Shown piece after piece: positions 1 to 10,582 of a DNA stretch of 64,000 nucleotides (position 1 is the first letter of the stretch; every line of letters begins with the position of its first letter). Origin of the DNA: Mesocentrotus franciscanus (lineage: Eukaryota > Echinodermata > Echinoidea > Camarodonta > Strongylocentrotidae); NCBI GenBank assembly GCA_037976565.1, contig CP137685.1:24677695-24741694 (forward strand), written 5' to 3'. The notes below the pieces were generated by a model, which saw only the letters and a program-made list of their open reading frames with translations, searched no databases and was not told where the DNA came from. The translations under genes were made by a program, and so were the position numbers.

Positions 1-33
1 GGCCCCGGAGTGTATATGTGAAAGCCCCATTAA

Positions 34-623
34 AGGGAAATCCAACCTTGATAGCAAACCTGACTAGAATATAAAGCAAAAAAATCAGAGAAGCCTACTG
101 ATGAAAGTTTGAATGAAAACGGACCAAAATAAGAACGTTACGAATTGTTGAAAGTTGCAATTACTATATAGGTATTGGCTCTTCATTATTGGCTGAATTG
201 ATAATGTCTATGTGATGTAGTGGCGGACAACTTTCCCATTTGCTCCAATACAATAAAGGACTAAAATTTCAACTTTTCATATATGTATGACTCGGGATGG
301 TCTTTTCTTTTTAGAGGACCTGCAATAATGTACTCTCCATGATATATTTTGAGTAGTGCCCCGAGGGTGAAGGCACTTGGAAGAAAAACAAAAATAAGTG
401 ATATTTTTGTACGTACGCGACAAACGGGAGAGTAATCCGTCACTACGTCACAATCCACAGACAAAATTGCCGATTTTAGATTCGCACAGCTGCATGTAGT
501 GATATCATATTTCAAACACTCATAACTTTCTTAATATTGGTCCGATTTATTTCAAACTTTCGCCATTTCTCTGATTTTTCTGCTTTCATTCAAATGAACT
601 TATTAGAAGGTTAGGATTTCCCT
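34..623. mobile_element. 590-bp fold-back MITE with TTAA target duplication
   Basis: The ends read AGGGAAATCCAACCTT and, inverted, AGGGAAATCCTAACCTT, and each is flanked by TTAA (30-33 and 624-627). Weaker inverted similarity continues inward for about 120 bp, for example AAAAATCAGAGAA, GAAAGTTTGAA and CGGACCAA on both arms. TTAA duplication with an AG-starting terminus is typical of Kolobok or piggyBac-like DNA transposons; the superfamily is inferred. There is no transposase. The small minus-strand open frame inside (261-515) is not conserved-looking and I do not treat it as a gene. Confidence 0.75.
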
Positions 624-627
624 TTAA

Positions 628-1200
628 ACATTGTTACGTAATTCACTGTCCTGCATTATCATCCGATGCACAGTCGGTCTTTTAAACAATAATGTTGACA
701 TGAAGGATAAACCCCCCCCCACTCCGGGGTCGGAGGGACCGCATTCGTGTTCCCAAAATCTCCATTAAAGGGGTACTTTTCGCGCGACAAAGTCCGACCC
801 GAGAATTGTATTTAAAAAAAGGGGGTGTATTTGACTTTTCACCCGGAGATTTTTTTTAAAAAGGGGGTGTTTTTACTTTTTCTCTCTTTGGATTCCTTAG
901 AAATTAAAAAGAGGGTCATAAAATATCTTGAATATCATAGATAGGGGGTACATTGAGCAGTGTTCCGGATTCAAGGGGGTCTTCAAGGCAGGAAAAGCCC
1001 GCGAAATTATTGGGCAAACGGCGCGCCATATACGCGTACCCTAAATAACACTGAGTGGGGGCGGGGGCGGGGATAAACAAATCATTATTATGTCACTAAA
1101 GTAGGCCTACAAACAGATCGAAGGGCACAAAGGTTCATTCGCAGTGCTTCATGATGTAATCGGATGCACTTAAAAAGAAGAAATAAAATATCGAAGTGAC
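628..1200. other. Intergenic, low-complexity G- and A-rich stretch
   Basis: No gene seen. The stretch includes a run of C at 711-720 and two similar A-run plus GGGGGTGT segments near 814-832 and 850-872, which look like a decayed local duplication. Confidence 0.5.
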
Positions 1201-1249
1201 CAGCAGAGAGGCGAGGCGCATACAAACGTTTCAAAAGCAAAACCACGCC

Positions 1250-1720
1250 AAGCCGAATTCGATGCAGTTTTTGTCTCGCATGCGTAGCAAAAAGCGAGAC
1301 ATAGCGGCGTCAACATCAAAAACTTAACCATGCAAGGTTAAGTTTTTGAATTTTTAATATAATTTTGAAAGTACATAACTGTATAAGCTCTTATTCAATG
1401 AAACTTAAACTAAAGGGTTATCAAGTATCCCCAATCATGTGAGTAGAATTTCATGTCACTAAGTCAAGGTCAAAGGTCATTTCCGGTCATCAAACTTAGA
1501 CTACATGTATGTTGTGGCATCAGGTTAAGATTTTGAATTTTTATCGCAATTTTGAAAATATAGGCCTACATGTATTCCTATTCCATTAAACTTGTACCCA
1601 AGGGTTATCAAGTATCACACATCATATGACACAAATTCTAGGTCACAAAGTCAAGGTCAAAGGTCATTTTAGGTCAGTAGACTTGGATTATATTTTTCAC
1701 AACTTAATATGAGAATTAAT
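1250..1720 (+). repeat. Dispersed repeat, two ~187-bp units with AGGTCA direct repeats
   Basis: Two imperfect units follow one another. Each has a GGTTAAG-TTTTGAATTTTTA start, an AGGGTTATCAAGTATC centre and a TCAAGGTCAAAGGTCATTT end. The perfect direct repeat AGGTCAAAGGTCA sits at 1467-1479 and again at 1654-1666, a spacing of 187 bp. Repeats of this style are common in marine invertebrate genomes. No coding potential is seen. Confidence 0.6.
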
Positions 1721-1881
1721 ATCAATTTTTGTTATTTGTTCATATTTCATGAAAGTTATCAATCTTGGTACAAACAATAGTAAATAATTCTTTTAATGAT
1801 TCTTAGTCAATATTCAATTCAAAATGCTGATTAGATTCAGAGGATTTCATTTTTGGGGGCCTGTTAATGGGTCACCCTGCC

Positions 1882-2238
1882 CAGTGGCGGATCAGGGGCC
1901 GGGGCCCCTCCCTAGAAAAAAAAGGTAAAAACACCCTTTTTTGGAAAAAAAAAGAAGTTGGGCCCCCTCCCCTGGCGCCCAAGGGGGGGGTGGCGGTCGA
2001 AAAAAATAACCCTTCCCGTAGGGAAAAAATTTTAGGTGCCAAAAAAAAAATGTGCTCACTACCCTGGCGCCCAAGTGGCAGTGGAAAAAATTACCTTTCC
2101 GGAGGCAAATTTTTTTGTTGTTGCTCACTACCCCCCTCCCCACTGAGCGAAAAATCAACCGGCACGATTTTCAAATTTTCGCACGAAGTGGGCCCCTTTT
2201 TAGGCCCCCTCCCTTGCCGCCGGCTGGATCCGCCCCTG
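1882..2238. mobile_element. hAT-like MITE (CAGTGGCGGATC termini)
   Basis: The left end is CAGTGGCGGATCAG and the inverted right end is CAGGGGCGGATCCAG. ACCCTGC precedes the left end and follows the right end, giving a 7-8 bp target duplication as in hAT elements. The interior is A-run and C-run rich, and the open frames in it on both strands are composition artefacts. Related pieces occur at 3282-3412, 7546-7682 and 7870-7960. Confidence 0.65.
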
Positions 2239-2372
2239 ACCCTGCCTATAAATAATGTCCCAACCTCAATTTGTCATCATATCGAATTGCGTAATGCAGG
2301 CGAGACCGCCGAGAGCGTTTATTCAACCTTTTTTCTGACTTGATTCGCTATTTTGACAGGCAGCATTCTACC

Positions 2373-2480
2373 ATGAGCCGGTTTTTCGAAGATGTCGACA
2401 CCGCAAAAAAGTATCTACGGTACCGCCCGGGATACTCTAATGATGTGGTTGATACGATGATCTCATTTCTTGCTAAAAAG
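2373..2480 (+). CDS. Methyltransferase exon 1
   Basis: Start ATG in context ACCATGA; 36 codons ending SFLAKK, then donor GTAAGA. Ends in phase 0. Confidence 0.88.
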
Positions 2481-5400
2481 GTAAGATGGTGAAAAGCAGA
2501 ACAACTTTTGGCTTTAAATTTACGACTCGACTAGAAAACAAACTATGTGCAAAAGGCTTGCTAAGTTTGAGATATATTTCAATTGCTAAATTGAAATCAA
2601 TACGGTTTAAGAAAAAACACATTCAACCGACCAAGCTTTAGGATAATTATATAATGAAATAACAAATGCTATGGCCAATAAAGAACATGTAATAGGAGCA
2701 TTCATTGACTTGTCAAAAGCGTTTGATACGCTTGACCACCAAATTCTACTAAAAAAACTTCACTTTTATGGAATTCGCGGAGTTGTTCTGTCATGGTTTG
2801 AGCTATGTATCTAACATACAGCAATGTTTAGCATATAACGGTGTTTCTTCAAATGTCCTATCAATCAAAATGTTGCGTTCCACAAGGGTCAATAATAGGC
2901 CCTTTCCTTTTTCTATTATATAATAATGATATAACTTATACAACGTCTTCATTATCATGTATATTTTTTTGCAAATGAAACGATCACTTTCGGTTTACAT
3001 CATAATGCAACAAATTATTCCTTTATATAAATAAAACAAATTTTATGCACTTTAAGCACGCAAATTTCCCATGTCACTGAGTTTCCTTACAACATAAATA
3101 TATTTATAGATTATGTACATCTCGAAAGGAAGAGACACACAGAAAATTTTGGTGTCATTATCGACGTAACTTTAAATTGCCGGGGATTAACATACGTCAT
3201 ATACTACTATATCTAGGAAAACAAAATATGTCCCATGTAACACGCTTGTGATGGATTCGATAGGAATGATTCTTCGCCAGCTAGTGGCAGATCCATGGGG
3301 CGGGGGCGAAGGTCCGAAAATCTTAGTCAAACAAAAAAGCCTACTTTTTTCAGGTGCCTTTTGCCCCGAGAGAAAACCCCTGCCTCCCCCCTCCACCTCA
3401 TGGATCTACCAACGTTCCCATATACGGCCATGTCAGGAGTATATATAGGCCGTAAATGTACACTTTGATTCATTTATTTAAAAAACGTACTATTCTTGCC
3501 GTTTTTCTTGTAGAGTGCAGAACGGTATGAGTTAGCTTTGGATGTTGGATGTGGGTCTGGTCAGCTGACGCGCTCTCTCTCAACTCACTTTGCCCAAGTT
3601 ATCGGTTTGGATATTAGCGAAGCGCAGATCGACGCCGCACACACTGTCCAAAATCCTCAGAATGTGTCTTTCAGGTAAGGCTTTATTTCCTCAGTTAAAC
3701 CAACGAGATCGAGACCAGACCGACAACAGGTATAAAACTTGAAAAGACCTTTAAAAATTAACCTCCATTGCTCCATGATCCCTAAGGCAAGCTCAACAGC
3801 ATTGTGCGTCACATATTGCAATGGATGATCATGACAGTGACATGTTACGCAATCAGAGCATGATATTCAGTGGCGTATTAGAGTTGAATTCTTGAAAGTC
3901 ATTACGATCATAGTCATAACCGTATGACCAAGTCTGATTGATTGTCACTTGCAGGGTTGGACGGGCAGAGAGCCTACCGGCGGCCGACTCATCGGTCGAC
4001 ATCATCACATCGGCCACCGCTAGTCATTATTTTAACTGGGATATCTTCGGAAAGGAGGTCGATCGCGTCCTGAAACCGAACGGTTGCCTCGTCGCATTGT
4101 CCTACGATTTCTTCTACATCGAACACCAGGATGAAGAAGTGGCAAAGAAATTGGCCGAGTGCATTGAATCGCATATGGACTATGTAAGATGATCATCCCC
4201 TTGTGATTTATGATAATGATGATGACGATTACGATGATGACGATGATGATAATAATGCTAATGATAATGATGATGATGATGCTAGTGACAACGAAAAAAA
4301 TAATAATGATAATAATTATAATGATGATGATTGTATTGAAGATAATGGATGATGATGGCAATGGAGATAATCATGATAATAATAATAATAGTAATGATAA
4401 TATTAAAAAATAATACAACTAATATCAATAGTATTGTCTCATCTTGAAAGTCTTTGCAATCTTGTTAAAAGTAGAAATCGCGGATTTCATCTCCAATCAT
4501 GATTCGGAGCAAATTTTGACAAACAAAACTAAAAAAACAAAATACACGCCTCTTTTTGTTGATTTGAACACAATACTTTCTATTATCAATTAGTTGCATA
4601 TCGGCTATTTGGAAAATGGCATAAGACATTCGGATTGCATGTCTGTATGTCTGTCTGTCCGCCTTTCTCTCTCTCTCTCTCTCTGTCTCTGTCTCTCTCT
4701 CTATTTATCTCCCCTCTCTCTCTCTGTCTCTCTGTCTCTCTGTCTCTCTGTCTCTCTCTCTCTCTCTCTGTCTCTCTGTCCTTCTGTCTCTCTTCCTCTC
4801 TATTATCATTTTTAAAATCCTGTTTATGATCTTACAGATTACAAACTCTGAATTGAGAAAAAGCACTCCGGATGATTACCTAATGTACAGAGAGCAGTAC
4901 AAGGAAGGTCTTCCACTGTCTTACGCTGAACAGGAAAGGTACGTGTATACCCGGACGCGTCTTTTTTCCGTAACCTAGCCATCCTATCGCTGCATTTGAT
5001 TGGCTAAATAGGAACCTGTACGTCATGCGCTAGTCATCAATATTCATGATACGCACGCACATAGAATCTGATGCGATAATATATCAAATATGAGATTTCA
5101 TACAAAAATTACAAATGCAAAGCTAAGTTTACTTAAAATAAATGACATTGCGACAAAATCGGGAGGCTTATCGTAAACGAATGACTACCCAGGTCGTAAC
5201 TTGTCCATACTCATTGCGACATACTGGCATACTGGTTTAGTCCAGAATTTTTAATTTTGATCTCCACCACACCGTACCAACGCAAATATTCATATATTAA
5301 AATATTAATATGCAGCGTAGGATGGCTAGGTTACGGGAAAAAAAGACGTCCGGACGTTGTGTGTCCGGACAGGTTGTGTACCCGGACAATTGATTTAAAA

Positions 5401-6550
5401 CAGTAATTTGAGGAGGTTTTATAAGGAATATATCATAAGTTTTCTAAGCCTTATATTAGACAATATTATAAAGCATGAATATTTATGATGGTAAGTGTTT
5501 ATTTGATGCATACATTTCGTTAAATCCGAAGGCAAAATAGAAGGCTTAATACTAAGTGTCCGGACATCCAATCCCCTGTCATACAATAACAAAGAGAGTA
5601 AAACGAGAATAAAGGCTCGTTCAGATATGACGCAGTAAGCATTCACTGAGCTCAGTTTTATAAGATACAGAATTGGGAAGCGTTTTGCACTTGACGTCGT
5701 CATAAAAAAACCCCAAACCCGCGTCATATCTGAACGAACTTCAAAATTATATGATTTTGTTTTTAATGCCCATACAAGGCATATTTTGGGTTATTCCTAG
5801 CAAGCTGCCGCGGGTGATTTTTGTATAATGCAATGGATTTTATTAACACAAAAATGAAAGTGACTTTTGTTTGACGAATAAGTCGTATCGGTTTATGATA
5901 TTTAATGATTGTTCTAAGTTTTCTTACGATAAAATTTCGCAGTATTTTGACGTCAATTTGTTTTCGTCAAAACAAGAAACATTTAATCGAGTCAGAAATC
6001 AACTTTTCTCGACTACAAGTTCATTGAATACTATACCAGCCGATCGAGCAACATATCACCCAGTCAAACACTCAGTGTAGAGACAAAAATAATACAAAGT
6101 TAAAATTAAAAAGTAATTTTTCTCTTTATTTCAGGATCGACATGACAATGAAAAAGACCATGAATCTACGAGAGTTTATTGAGTTTCATAAAACTTGGGC
6201 TAACTTTATCAAACTACACAATGAAGACCCGGATGCTACACTTGCTCACTTTGAAAACTTCGAGAAGAGGTAGAAATCTTATTTTATAAACATAAGGGCC
6301 CCGTAACACAAAGGTTTGCGATCAATTGCAAATTTGAAACTACGATTCCGATTGGTTAATGTTCCTCCTTTTAAACAATATGTGCATGCAACTATGATCT
6401 TGATTGGTCATTGTCATTTTGCAATTGCTCGCAAACTTTTATGTTACGGGGCTCTGTTGTTAGCATAAAGTATGATCGAGGAGTTTATGAGGAGCGGCAT
6501 GTGATGATGATGATGATGACGATGATGAATATGGTGATATAAATATTAGT

Positions 6551-6582
<32 letters not shown>

Positions 6583-6916
6583 TCTCATTTTTTCATACCA
6601 GGAAGAGAAACACAGATAGAGCTCCAACTTAAAAAATCAATTGATCTAAACACCTTTCAGTAGTAGCTTTAAGATTTTTAAGCATTATACTTATACATTT
6701 AAATATATACTTTTCTTCTTTCTTTTTCTTCTTTCTCAACTCATATTGTTATCCTTATCTTTACCTCTCCCTCTTCATATCTCGTCATTCTTCCACCCAT
6801 CATCATCATTATCTCGTATGTGTAGTTTGATGGAGCTCTTAGATGGAGTTGATCCGGAGACAACAAGACTCGATGTCTGGGCCCCTGTCTACCTGAGATG
6901 CGCCAGGAAGCCATAG
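2373..6916 (+). CDS. Class I SAM-dependent methyltransferase, six exons, 274 aa
   Basis: Joining 2373-2480, 3514-3674, 3955-4183, 4838-4938, 6135-6269 and 6826-6916 gives one uninterrupted 825-bp frame ending in TAG at 6914-6916; every junction is GT-AG with matching phase. The protein is cytosolic in appearance, with no signal peptide or membrane segment. It has the Rossmann SAM-binding motif LDVGCGSGQLT (residues 45-55), the acidic strand-2 end GLDIS (D69), a motif II region SVDIITSATASHYF (103-116) and a VLKPNG turn (128-133) before strand 5. Length and motif order fit the Methyltransf_11 / trans-aconitate-methyltransferase-like group (the 'putative methyltransferase DDB_G0268948-like' proteins of about 260-280 aa). 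The substrate cannot be told. The first ATG (MSRFFEDVDTAKKYLRYRPGY) matches the usual family N terminus. No promoter motif was recognised upstream. Confidence 0.9.
2640..3260 (+). pseudogene. Decayed non-LTR retrotransposon (LINE) reverse transcriptase fragment
   Basis: Intron 1 of the methyltransferase carries, in shifted frames, GAFIDLSKAFDTLDHQILLKKL (RT motif A region, with the catalytic Asp), then PQGSIIGPFLFLLYNND (QGS motif), a degraded FFANETIT in place of FADD, and FGVIIDVTLN. This is the motif order of CR1/Jockey-type LINEs. Frameshifts and the altered FADD box mean it cannot be active. Confidence 0.8.
3282..3412. mobile_element. Short hAT-like MITE copy in intron 1
   Basis: TAGTGGCAGATCCATG at the left and inverted TTGGTAGATCCATG at the right, with a G/C-run interior like the 1882-2238 element. 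Diverged relative of that family. Confidence 0.5.
3514..3674 (+). CDS. Methyltransferase exon 2 (SAM motif I)
   Basis: Acceptor TTCTTGTAG before AGTGCAGAA; donor GTAAGG. Encodes the DVGCGSG glycine loop and GLDIS. Ends after two bases of an Arg codon. Confidence 0.9.
3955..4183 (+). CDS. Methyltransferase exon 3 (motifs II and III)
   Basis: Acceptor CACTTGCAG, donor GTAAGA. Completes Arg90 and encodes the SVDIIT...HYFNW and VLKPNGCLVAL segments. Ends in phase 0 after HMDY. Confidence 0.9.
4204..4412 (+). repeat. GAT/AAT-rich simple repeat in intron 3
   Basis: Imperfect GATGAT and AATAAT triplets across about 200 bp. Open frames of M/I/D residues here are artefacts. Confidence 0.85.
4643..4800 (+). 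repeat. CT-rich microsatellite in intron 3
   Basis: CTCTCTGTCTCT-type tract of about 160 bp ending close to the exon 4 polypyrimidine tract. Confidence 0.85.
4838..4938 (+). CDS. Methyltransferase exon 4
   Basis: Acceptor GATCTTACAG, donor GTACGT. Encodes ITNSELRKSTPDDYLMY and onward to LSYAEQE. Ends after two bases of a codon. Confidence 0.85.
4950..5356. mobile_element. Fold-back MITE in intron 4, beside the exon 4 donor
   Basis: The left arm is CGGACGCGTCTTTTTTCCG followed by TAACCTAGCCATCCTA. The right arm (5312-5356) is its inverse, TAGGATGGCTAGGTTACGGG then AAAAAAAGACGTCCGG. The element starts about 12 bp after the exon 4 splice donor. It has no coding capacity. Confidence 0.7.
5618..5736. 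mobile_element. 119-bp fold-back element
   Basis: CGTTCAGATATGACGC at the left and its exact inverse GCGTCATATCTGAACG at the right, in intron 4. Confidence 0.7.
6135..6269 (+). CDS. Methyltransferase exon 5
   Basis: Acceptor TTTATTTCAG. Encodes IDMTMKKTMNLREFIEFHKTW and onward to FENFEK, then donor GTAGAA. Helical C-terminal part of the fold. Confidence 0.85.
6296..6453. mobile_element. Short GGGCCC-ended palindromic MITE (copy 1)
   Basis: Begins GGGCCCCGTAACACAAAGG and ends with an inverted counterpart (TTATGTTACGGGGCTC). The interior has ATTGGTTA and ATTGGTCA arms. Part of a family with copies at 17236, 24835, 31636, 54425 and 59972. Confidence 0.6.
6502..6583 (+). repeat. GAT and AGC/AGT triplet microsatellites
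   Basis: GATGATGATGATGACGATG near 6502-6528 and AGCAGCAGCAGCAGTAGTAG near 6550-6583, in intron 5. Confidence 0.8.
6826..6916 (+). CDS. Methyltransferase exon 6 (terminal)
   Basis: Acceptor CGTATGTGTAG. Encodes SLMELLDGVDPETTRLDVW and onward to CARKP, then TAG. The acceptor has a weak pyrimidine tract, but the phase and the family-typical VWAPVYLRCARK ending support it. Confidence 0.85.
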
Positions 6917-6950
6917 GTTCATTGCGGGTTATATATACCCCTTGATCCAC

Positions 6951-6979
6951 CCAGGGAGATGTGATTTCAATCTCCCTGG
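6951..6979 (+). other. Perfect 9-bp stem-loop just after the methyltransferase stop
   Basis: CCAGGGAGA, an 11-base loop, then TCTCCCTGG, beginning 34 bases after the stop codon and therefore probably in the 3' UTR. Function unknown. Confidence 0.5.
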
Positions 6980-7545
6980 TCCACCTGAGGTTCTCGAGTC
7001 AACTATATTTTTGCTGCTTTACTTAACTTCGGAAAGCTATATACATGTACCCATGTATTAGTGATGCACTCTGTCAAAACACACCCAATTTCTGCTTCCG
7101 GGTGTTTTTATTCGTGCATATACTGCCAGAGGTCGAGTGTTCATCTTGTTAGAGGTAAAAATGTCAGATGTAAAATTGTTAGAGGTACAAATGTAAGAGG
7201 TAAAAATATAAAAACAAAAGCATGTTACAGGTTGAATATTGGTAATGGTTGTATATTAGGCTTATCGAAAAAGAATAACCAAGGATTCTCTGCAGTCATT
7301 ATTTCAGCGCTGCTCTATTTTCTTCTTTCTTTAACTTGTATTTATCTTTTGGCCAAAAATTGTGACTTGCCGGATTATTGCTGAGGGGAGGTAGGGGGGT
7401 AGGCTACTCCCTCCCCCGGCTTGTACGCCAAGGCTATGAATCACAGAGTTCATCTTTCAAGCCTAAAAAAAAATACAACTTTCACTTCTGTTGCTCCTTC
7501 TTGCCCTAATTAATCGGTTGCTGAGGGGCTCAATGTAAAAGTAAC

Positions 7546-7682
7546 CAGTGGAGGATCTACGGGATGCCAAGTGAAAATGTGATGTGCATAGAAAAACGCC
7601 ATCATGTGTCCAGACCCACACAGTAAGCCTATCCGCATCGTCATTGGGTCAACCCCCTAGCAAAAATCTAGATCCGCCCCTG
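7546..7682. mobile_element. hAT-like MITE copy
   Basis: CAGTGGAGGATCTAC at the left and CTAGATCCGCCCCTG at the right; same terminal family as 1882-2238. Confidence 0.6.
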
Positions 7683-7869
7683 CAGATACTAACTAGGCCA
7701 CACGTGTTGTCTTATCTAGCTGTATGAAGCCTACATCATAAAATAACCATGGAAATTGCCCCAAAAAGAGAAAGCAAACATCAGTGAAAGACTTTTTCAG
7801 GTAGGTCTCCATTGTGTTAGTAGATGCCAGGAAAACATCACTTACAGGGGTTCAAAATAGAAGGAAAAA

Positions 7870-7960
7870 AAAAACGCCTCGCCGCTACGCGGCTCGTGGA
7901 CGATGCTCCGCATCGTCATTGGGTTCAAGCCCCCTGGAAAAAGCTAGATCCGTCCCTGGT
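7870..7960. mobile_element. hAT-like MITE fragment
   Basis: GCATCGTCATTGGGTTCAA, then CCCCCTGG and CTAGATCCGTCCCTGG match the right half of the 7546-7682 element. Confidence 0.55.
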
Positions 7961-8699
7961 AACTGTGTCATCTGCTTCAAAAACGCAGTTTCCAGCAGGT
8001 ACATATTCGTACAAGGCTACACATTAATTAAACAAAATGCATCGTGAATTCGGCAGAAAAAAAAAATCGGGTTGAATTTAAAGGACTTAAACTGTAATTC
8101 CCTTACGTTTCTTAATTACATTTCTGTGCGATCTTTATAACTAATTCCCTGTATTATCTCATTCGATCTTAATATTCTATGTACTTACTTCCACAAAATC
8201 AAATAAACATTAAAACATCAACCGATTTAAAATAACGAAAAATGTTAGAAATTCATATATGCAAACCTGATCACAAAATATAAGTTTCAAATTTATTTTC
8301 CACATTGTATTATCCTCAGGACATGTACGAAGTACAATGCACAGTCATGTATATAATATACATTATGATATGGAAGAAGGTAATATAATAGACTAGTCCA
8401 GTAGCTTACGTCTCGACATGTTGTGTGATTAAGTGCTGGGCTATTTATGACGGCACTGATTTCTACCCCGACAGTTTTTTCGTGCCTCTGATATTTTTAT
8501 TGTACCTCTGACATTTTAAACTCTAACATTTTTACCTCTGAAATTTTTACCTCTGACTTTTTTACCTCTGACATTATTATCTCTGACATTATTACCTCTG
8601 ATATTTTCCCCTCTGACATTTTTACCTCTTACATTTTTACCTCTGACATCTTTACCTCTGACATTTTAACCTCTGATTTTTTGACACCGAGCCGTTCAT

Positions 8700-9041
8700 T
8701 CGACATCATTTATATCAAACGCTGGATGTATATTGAACTCATAAATTGCAATACTTCTCGAGATTTTAGTAATTGTATTTACTATCCTGCATGATTTTTG
8801 TGTTCCAATTAATATCTTTCACCGTTGGTTGAAATTATGTTGTTATTTTAAAACTTCGATGTTATTACTACTTTTAATATTACTTTGCATATTACTGTAT
8901 TTTATCTAAGCATTTTTCTATGTATTGTATTTAAATTTGATTGTTCATATTTTGTAAAATTCAAATTGTTTCAGCCTCTGGTTGCTAATTTTGAATGTAT
9001 GTTTCTTAATCAGTAAACCAGTTCAAATCAAATCAAATTAA
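8700..9041 (+). mobile_element. Probable LINE 3' end with CAAAT tail
   Basis: AT-rich segment ending CAGTTCAAATCAAATCAAAT, the type of short-repeat tail that ends CR1/L2-like LINEs. No ORF remains. Confidence 0.4.
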
Positions 9042-9049
9042 TACCTATC

Positions 9050-9735
9050 AGGCACACCGACGTGATCAACTCGAGACCGACGCCATACCGAACTATAAAA
9101 CCATACTAAACGGATAATCCAGACACACCGACAAGACCGACATGAGACCGACGCCAGACCGAACAATAAAACCACACTAGACGGATAATCCAGTCACACC
9201 AACAAGACCGACATGAGACCGACGCCATACCGAACAATAAAACCACACTAGACGGATAATCCAGACACACCGACAAGACCGACATGAGACCGACGCCAGA
9301 CCGAACAATAAAACCACACTAGACGGATAATCCAGTCACACCAACAAGACCGACACGAGACCGACGTCAGATCAAACAATAAAACCACATTAGACGGATA
9401 ATCCAGACACACCAACGAGACCGACACGAGACCGACGCCATACCGAACAATAAAACCACACTAGACGGATAATCCAGTCACATCAACAAGACCGACACAA
9501 GACCGACGCCAGACCGACAATAAAACCACACTAGACGGATAATCCAGTCACACCAACAATGCCGACACGAGACTGACGCCAGACCGAACAATAAAACCAC
9601 ACTAGACGGATAATCCAGACACATCAACAAGACCGACACGAAACCGACGCCAGATCAAACAATAAAACCACACTAGACGGATAATCCAGCCATACCAACA
9701 AGAACGACACGAGACCGATATCAGACCGACAATGA
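9050..9735 (+). repeat. 71-bp minisatellite, about 9.5 copies
   Basis: The landmark CGGATAATCC recurs at 9111, 9182, 9253, 9324, 9395, 9466, 9536, 9607 and 9678, a period of 71 bp (once 70). Each unit holds two or three GAGACCGAC/AAGACCGAC hexamer-like words and ACAATAAAACCACACTAGA. No spacers vary as they would in a CRISPR array. Confidence 0.9.
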
Positions 9736-10110
9736 ATCACATTATCCTGACTGGCGATTAAGAGTCAGGCCGGTTACAGGTCGGTGCGAGGCCGGTTTGG
9801 CTATGTGAATGAGTTAATAGTTATCGGTCGATTTGGAGTCTGTATGGAGCCGGTTTGGCGGTGTAACAAAGGGCATATATCCTTCCTCAGTCACACTAAC
9901 GAGACCGACACCAAACCGATATCAGACCGAAAAAATTGCATTTCCCCGAATGGCGTAGAATTGGTCGATTTTGAGTCGGTGTAGGGCCGGTTTGGCGATG
10001 TGACTGAGTTTTTAATTATCGATCTGTCTGAAGTCGGTGTGAAGTCGGTTTGGTGGTTTAACAAGGTACCTCAGTCACACCAATGAGAGCGACACAAAAA
10101 CGACACAAAA
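9736..10110. repeat. Diverged inverted relatives of the 71-bp unit
   Basis: Segments such as GTCGGTGCGAGGCCGGTTTGG and GTCGGTGTGAAGTCGGTTTGG are inverse-type versions of the GACCGACAC words, alternating with forward versions near 9895-9935 and 10070-10110. Confidence 0.5.
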
Positions 10111-10582
10111 TGGATGGGAATTATTTGAGTAACTTACCCATTAAGTTTCAAAATGGACCAAGACAGTTGGCAAAGTTAAATAGTCGTACCATGATGCCTT
10201 CCTGTCAACTCGCATGAACTCTTTTAAGATTCTTTATAGCAACGTGCGTCAAATATACTTTTTCCCGTTAATTTTAACACTTTTTTCATTCAATTTCATA
10301 CTTTTTAATGTCAATTTCGTCCCGAAACTTCGTCATTTTGCACTTCCCATGATCGATTTCGTCTTTGGTCATTCATTTCGAACTTAGTCTAATCACATTC
10401 ATCCTTTTGCATCCAAGTAAAATCAAGGTCGTCATCCCCAGGTGCCAACGTACAATTGCATAAAATAAATTTCGCTATTTTGCAATCAATTTCGTCACAG
10501 CGTAATTCATATTCGTCACTCGGTCGTTTGCCATGCCGATATTTTATGCTTTTTCTTGTCATTTCTACTTGAAACTTGCTCC
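10111..10582. other. Intergenic, no gene seen
   Basis: AT-rich, with several TTTCGTC-type words (10313-10510), possibly a decayed short-period repeat. Confidence 0.4.

Larger units (their letters stand above)
7130..8695. repeat. Possible fold-back element bounded by inverted AGAGGTAAAAATGTC arrays
   Basis: The left array (7147-7205) has about three units such as AGAGGTAAAAATGTCAG. The right array (about 8470-8690) carries about thirteen units of the inverse, TTTTTACCTCTGACA, with a period near 17 bp. Nothing coding is recognised between them except two hAT-like MITE pieces, so the whole could be a nonautonomous foldback transposon or two unrelated arrays. Confidence 0.45.

Noticed and set aside
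1867..2343. 158-codon plus-strand frame
   Set aside because: Runs through A- and C-runs of the hAT-like MITE, with no domain and frames open on both strands.
7061..7384. 107-codon plus-strand frame with a hydrophobic C-terminal stretch
   Set aside because: Overlaps the left GAGGTAAAAATGTC array; no recognised homology.
9050..9735. Possible CRISPR-like array
   Set aside because: Units are 71 bp and repeat as a whole without variable spacers, and the DNA is clearly animal nuclear.
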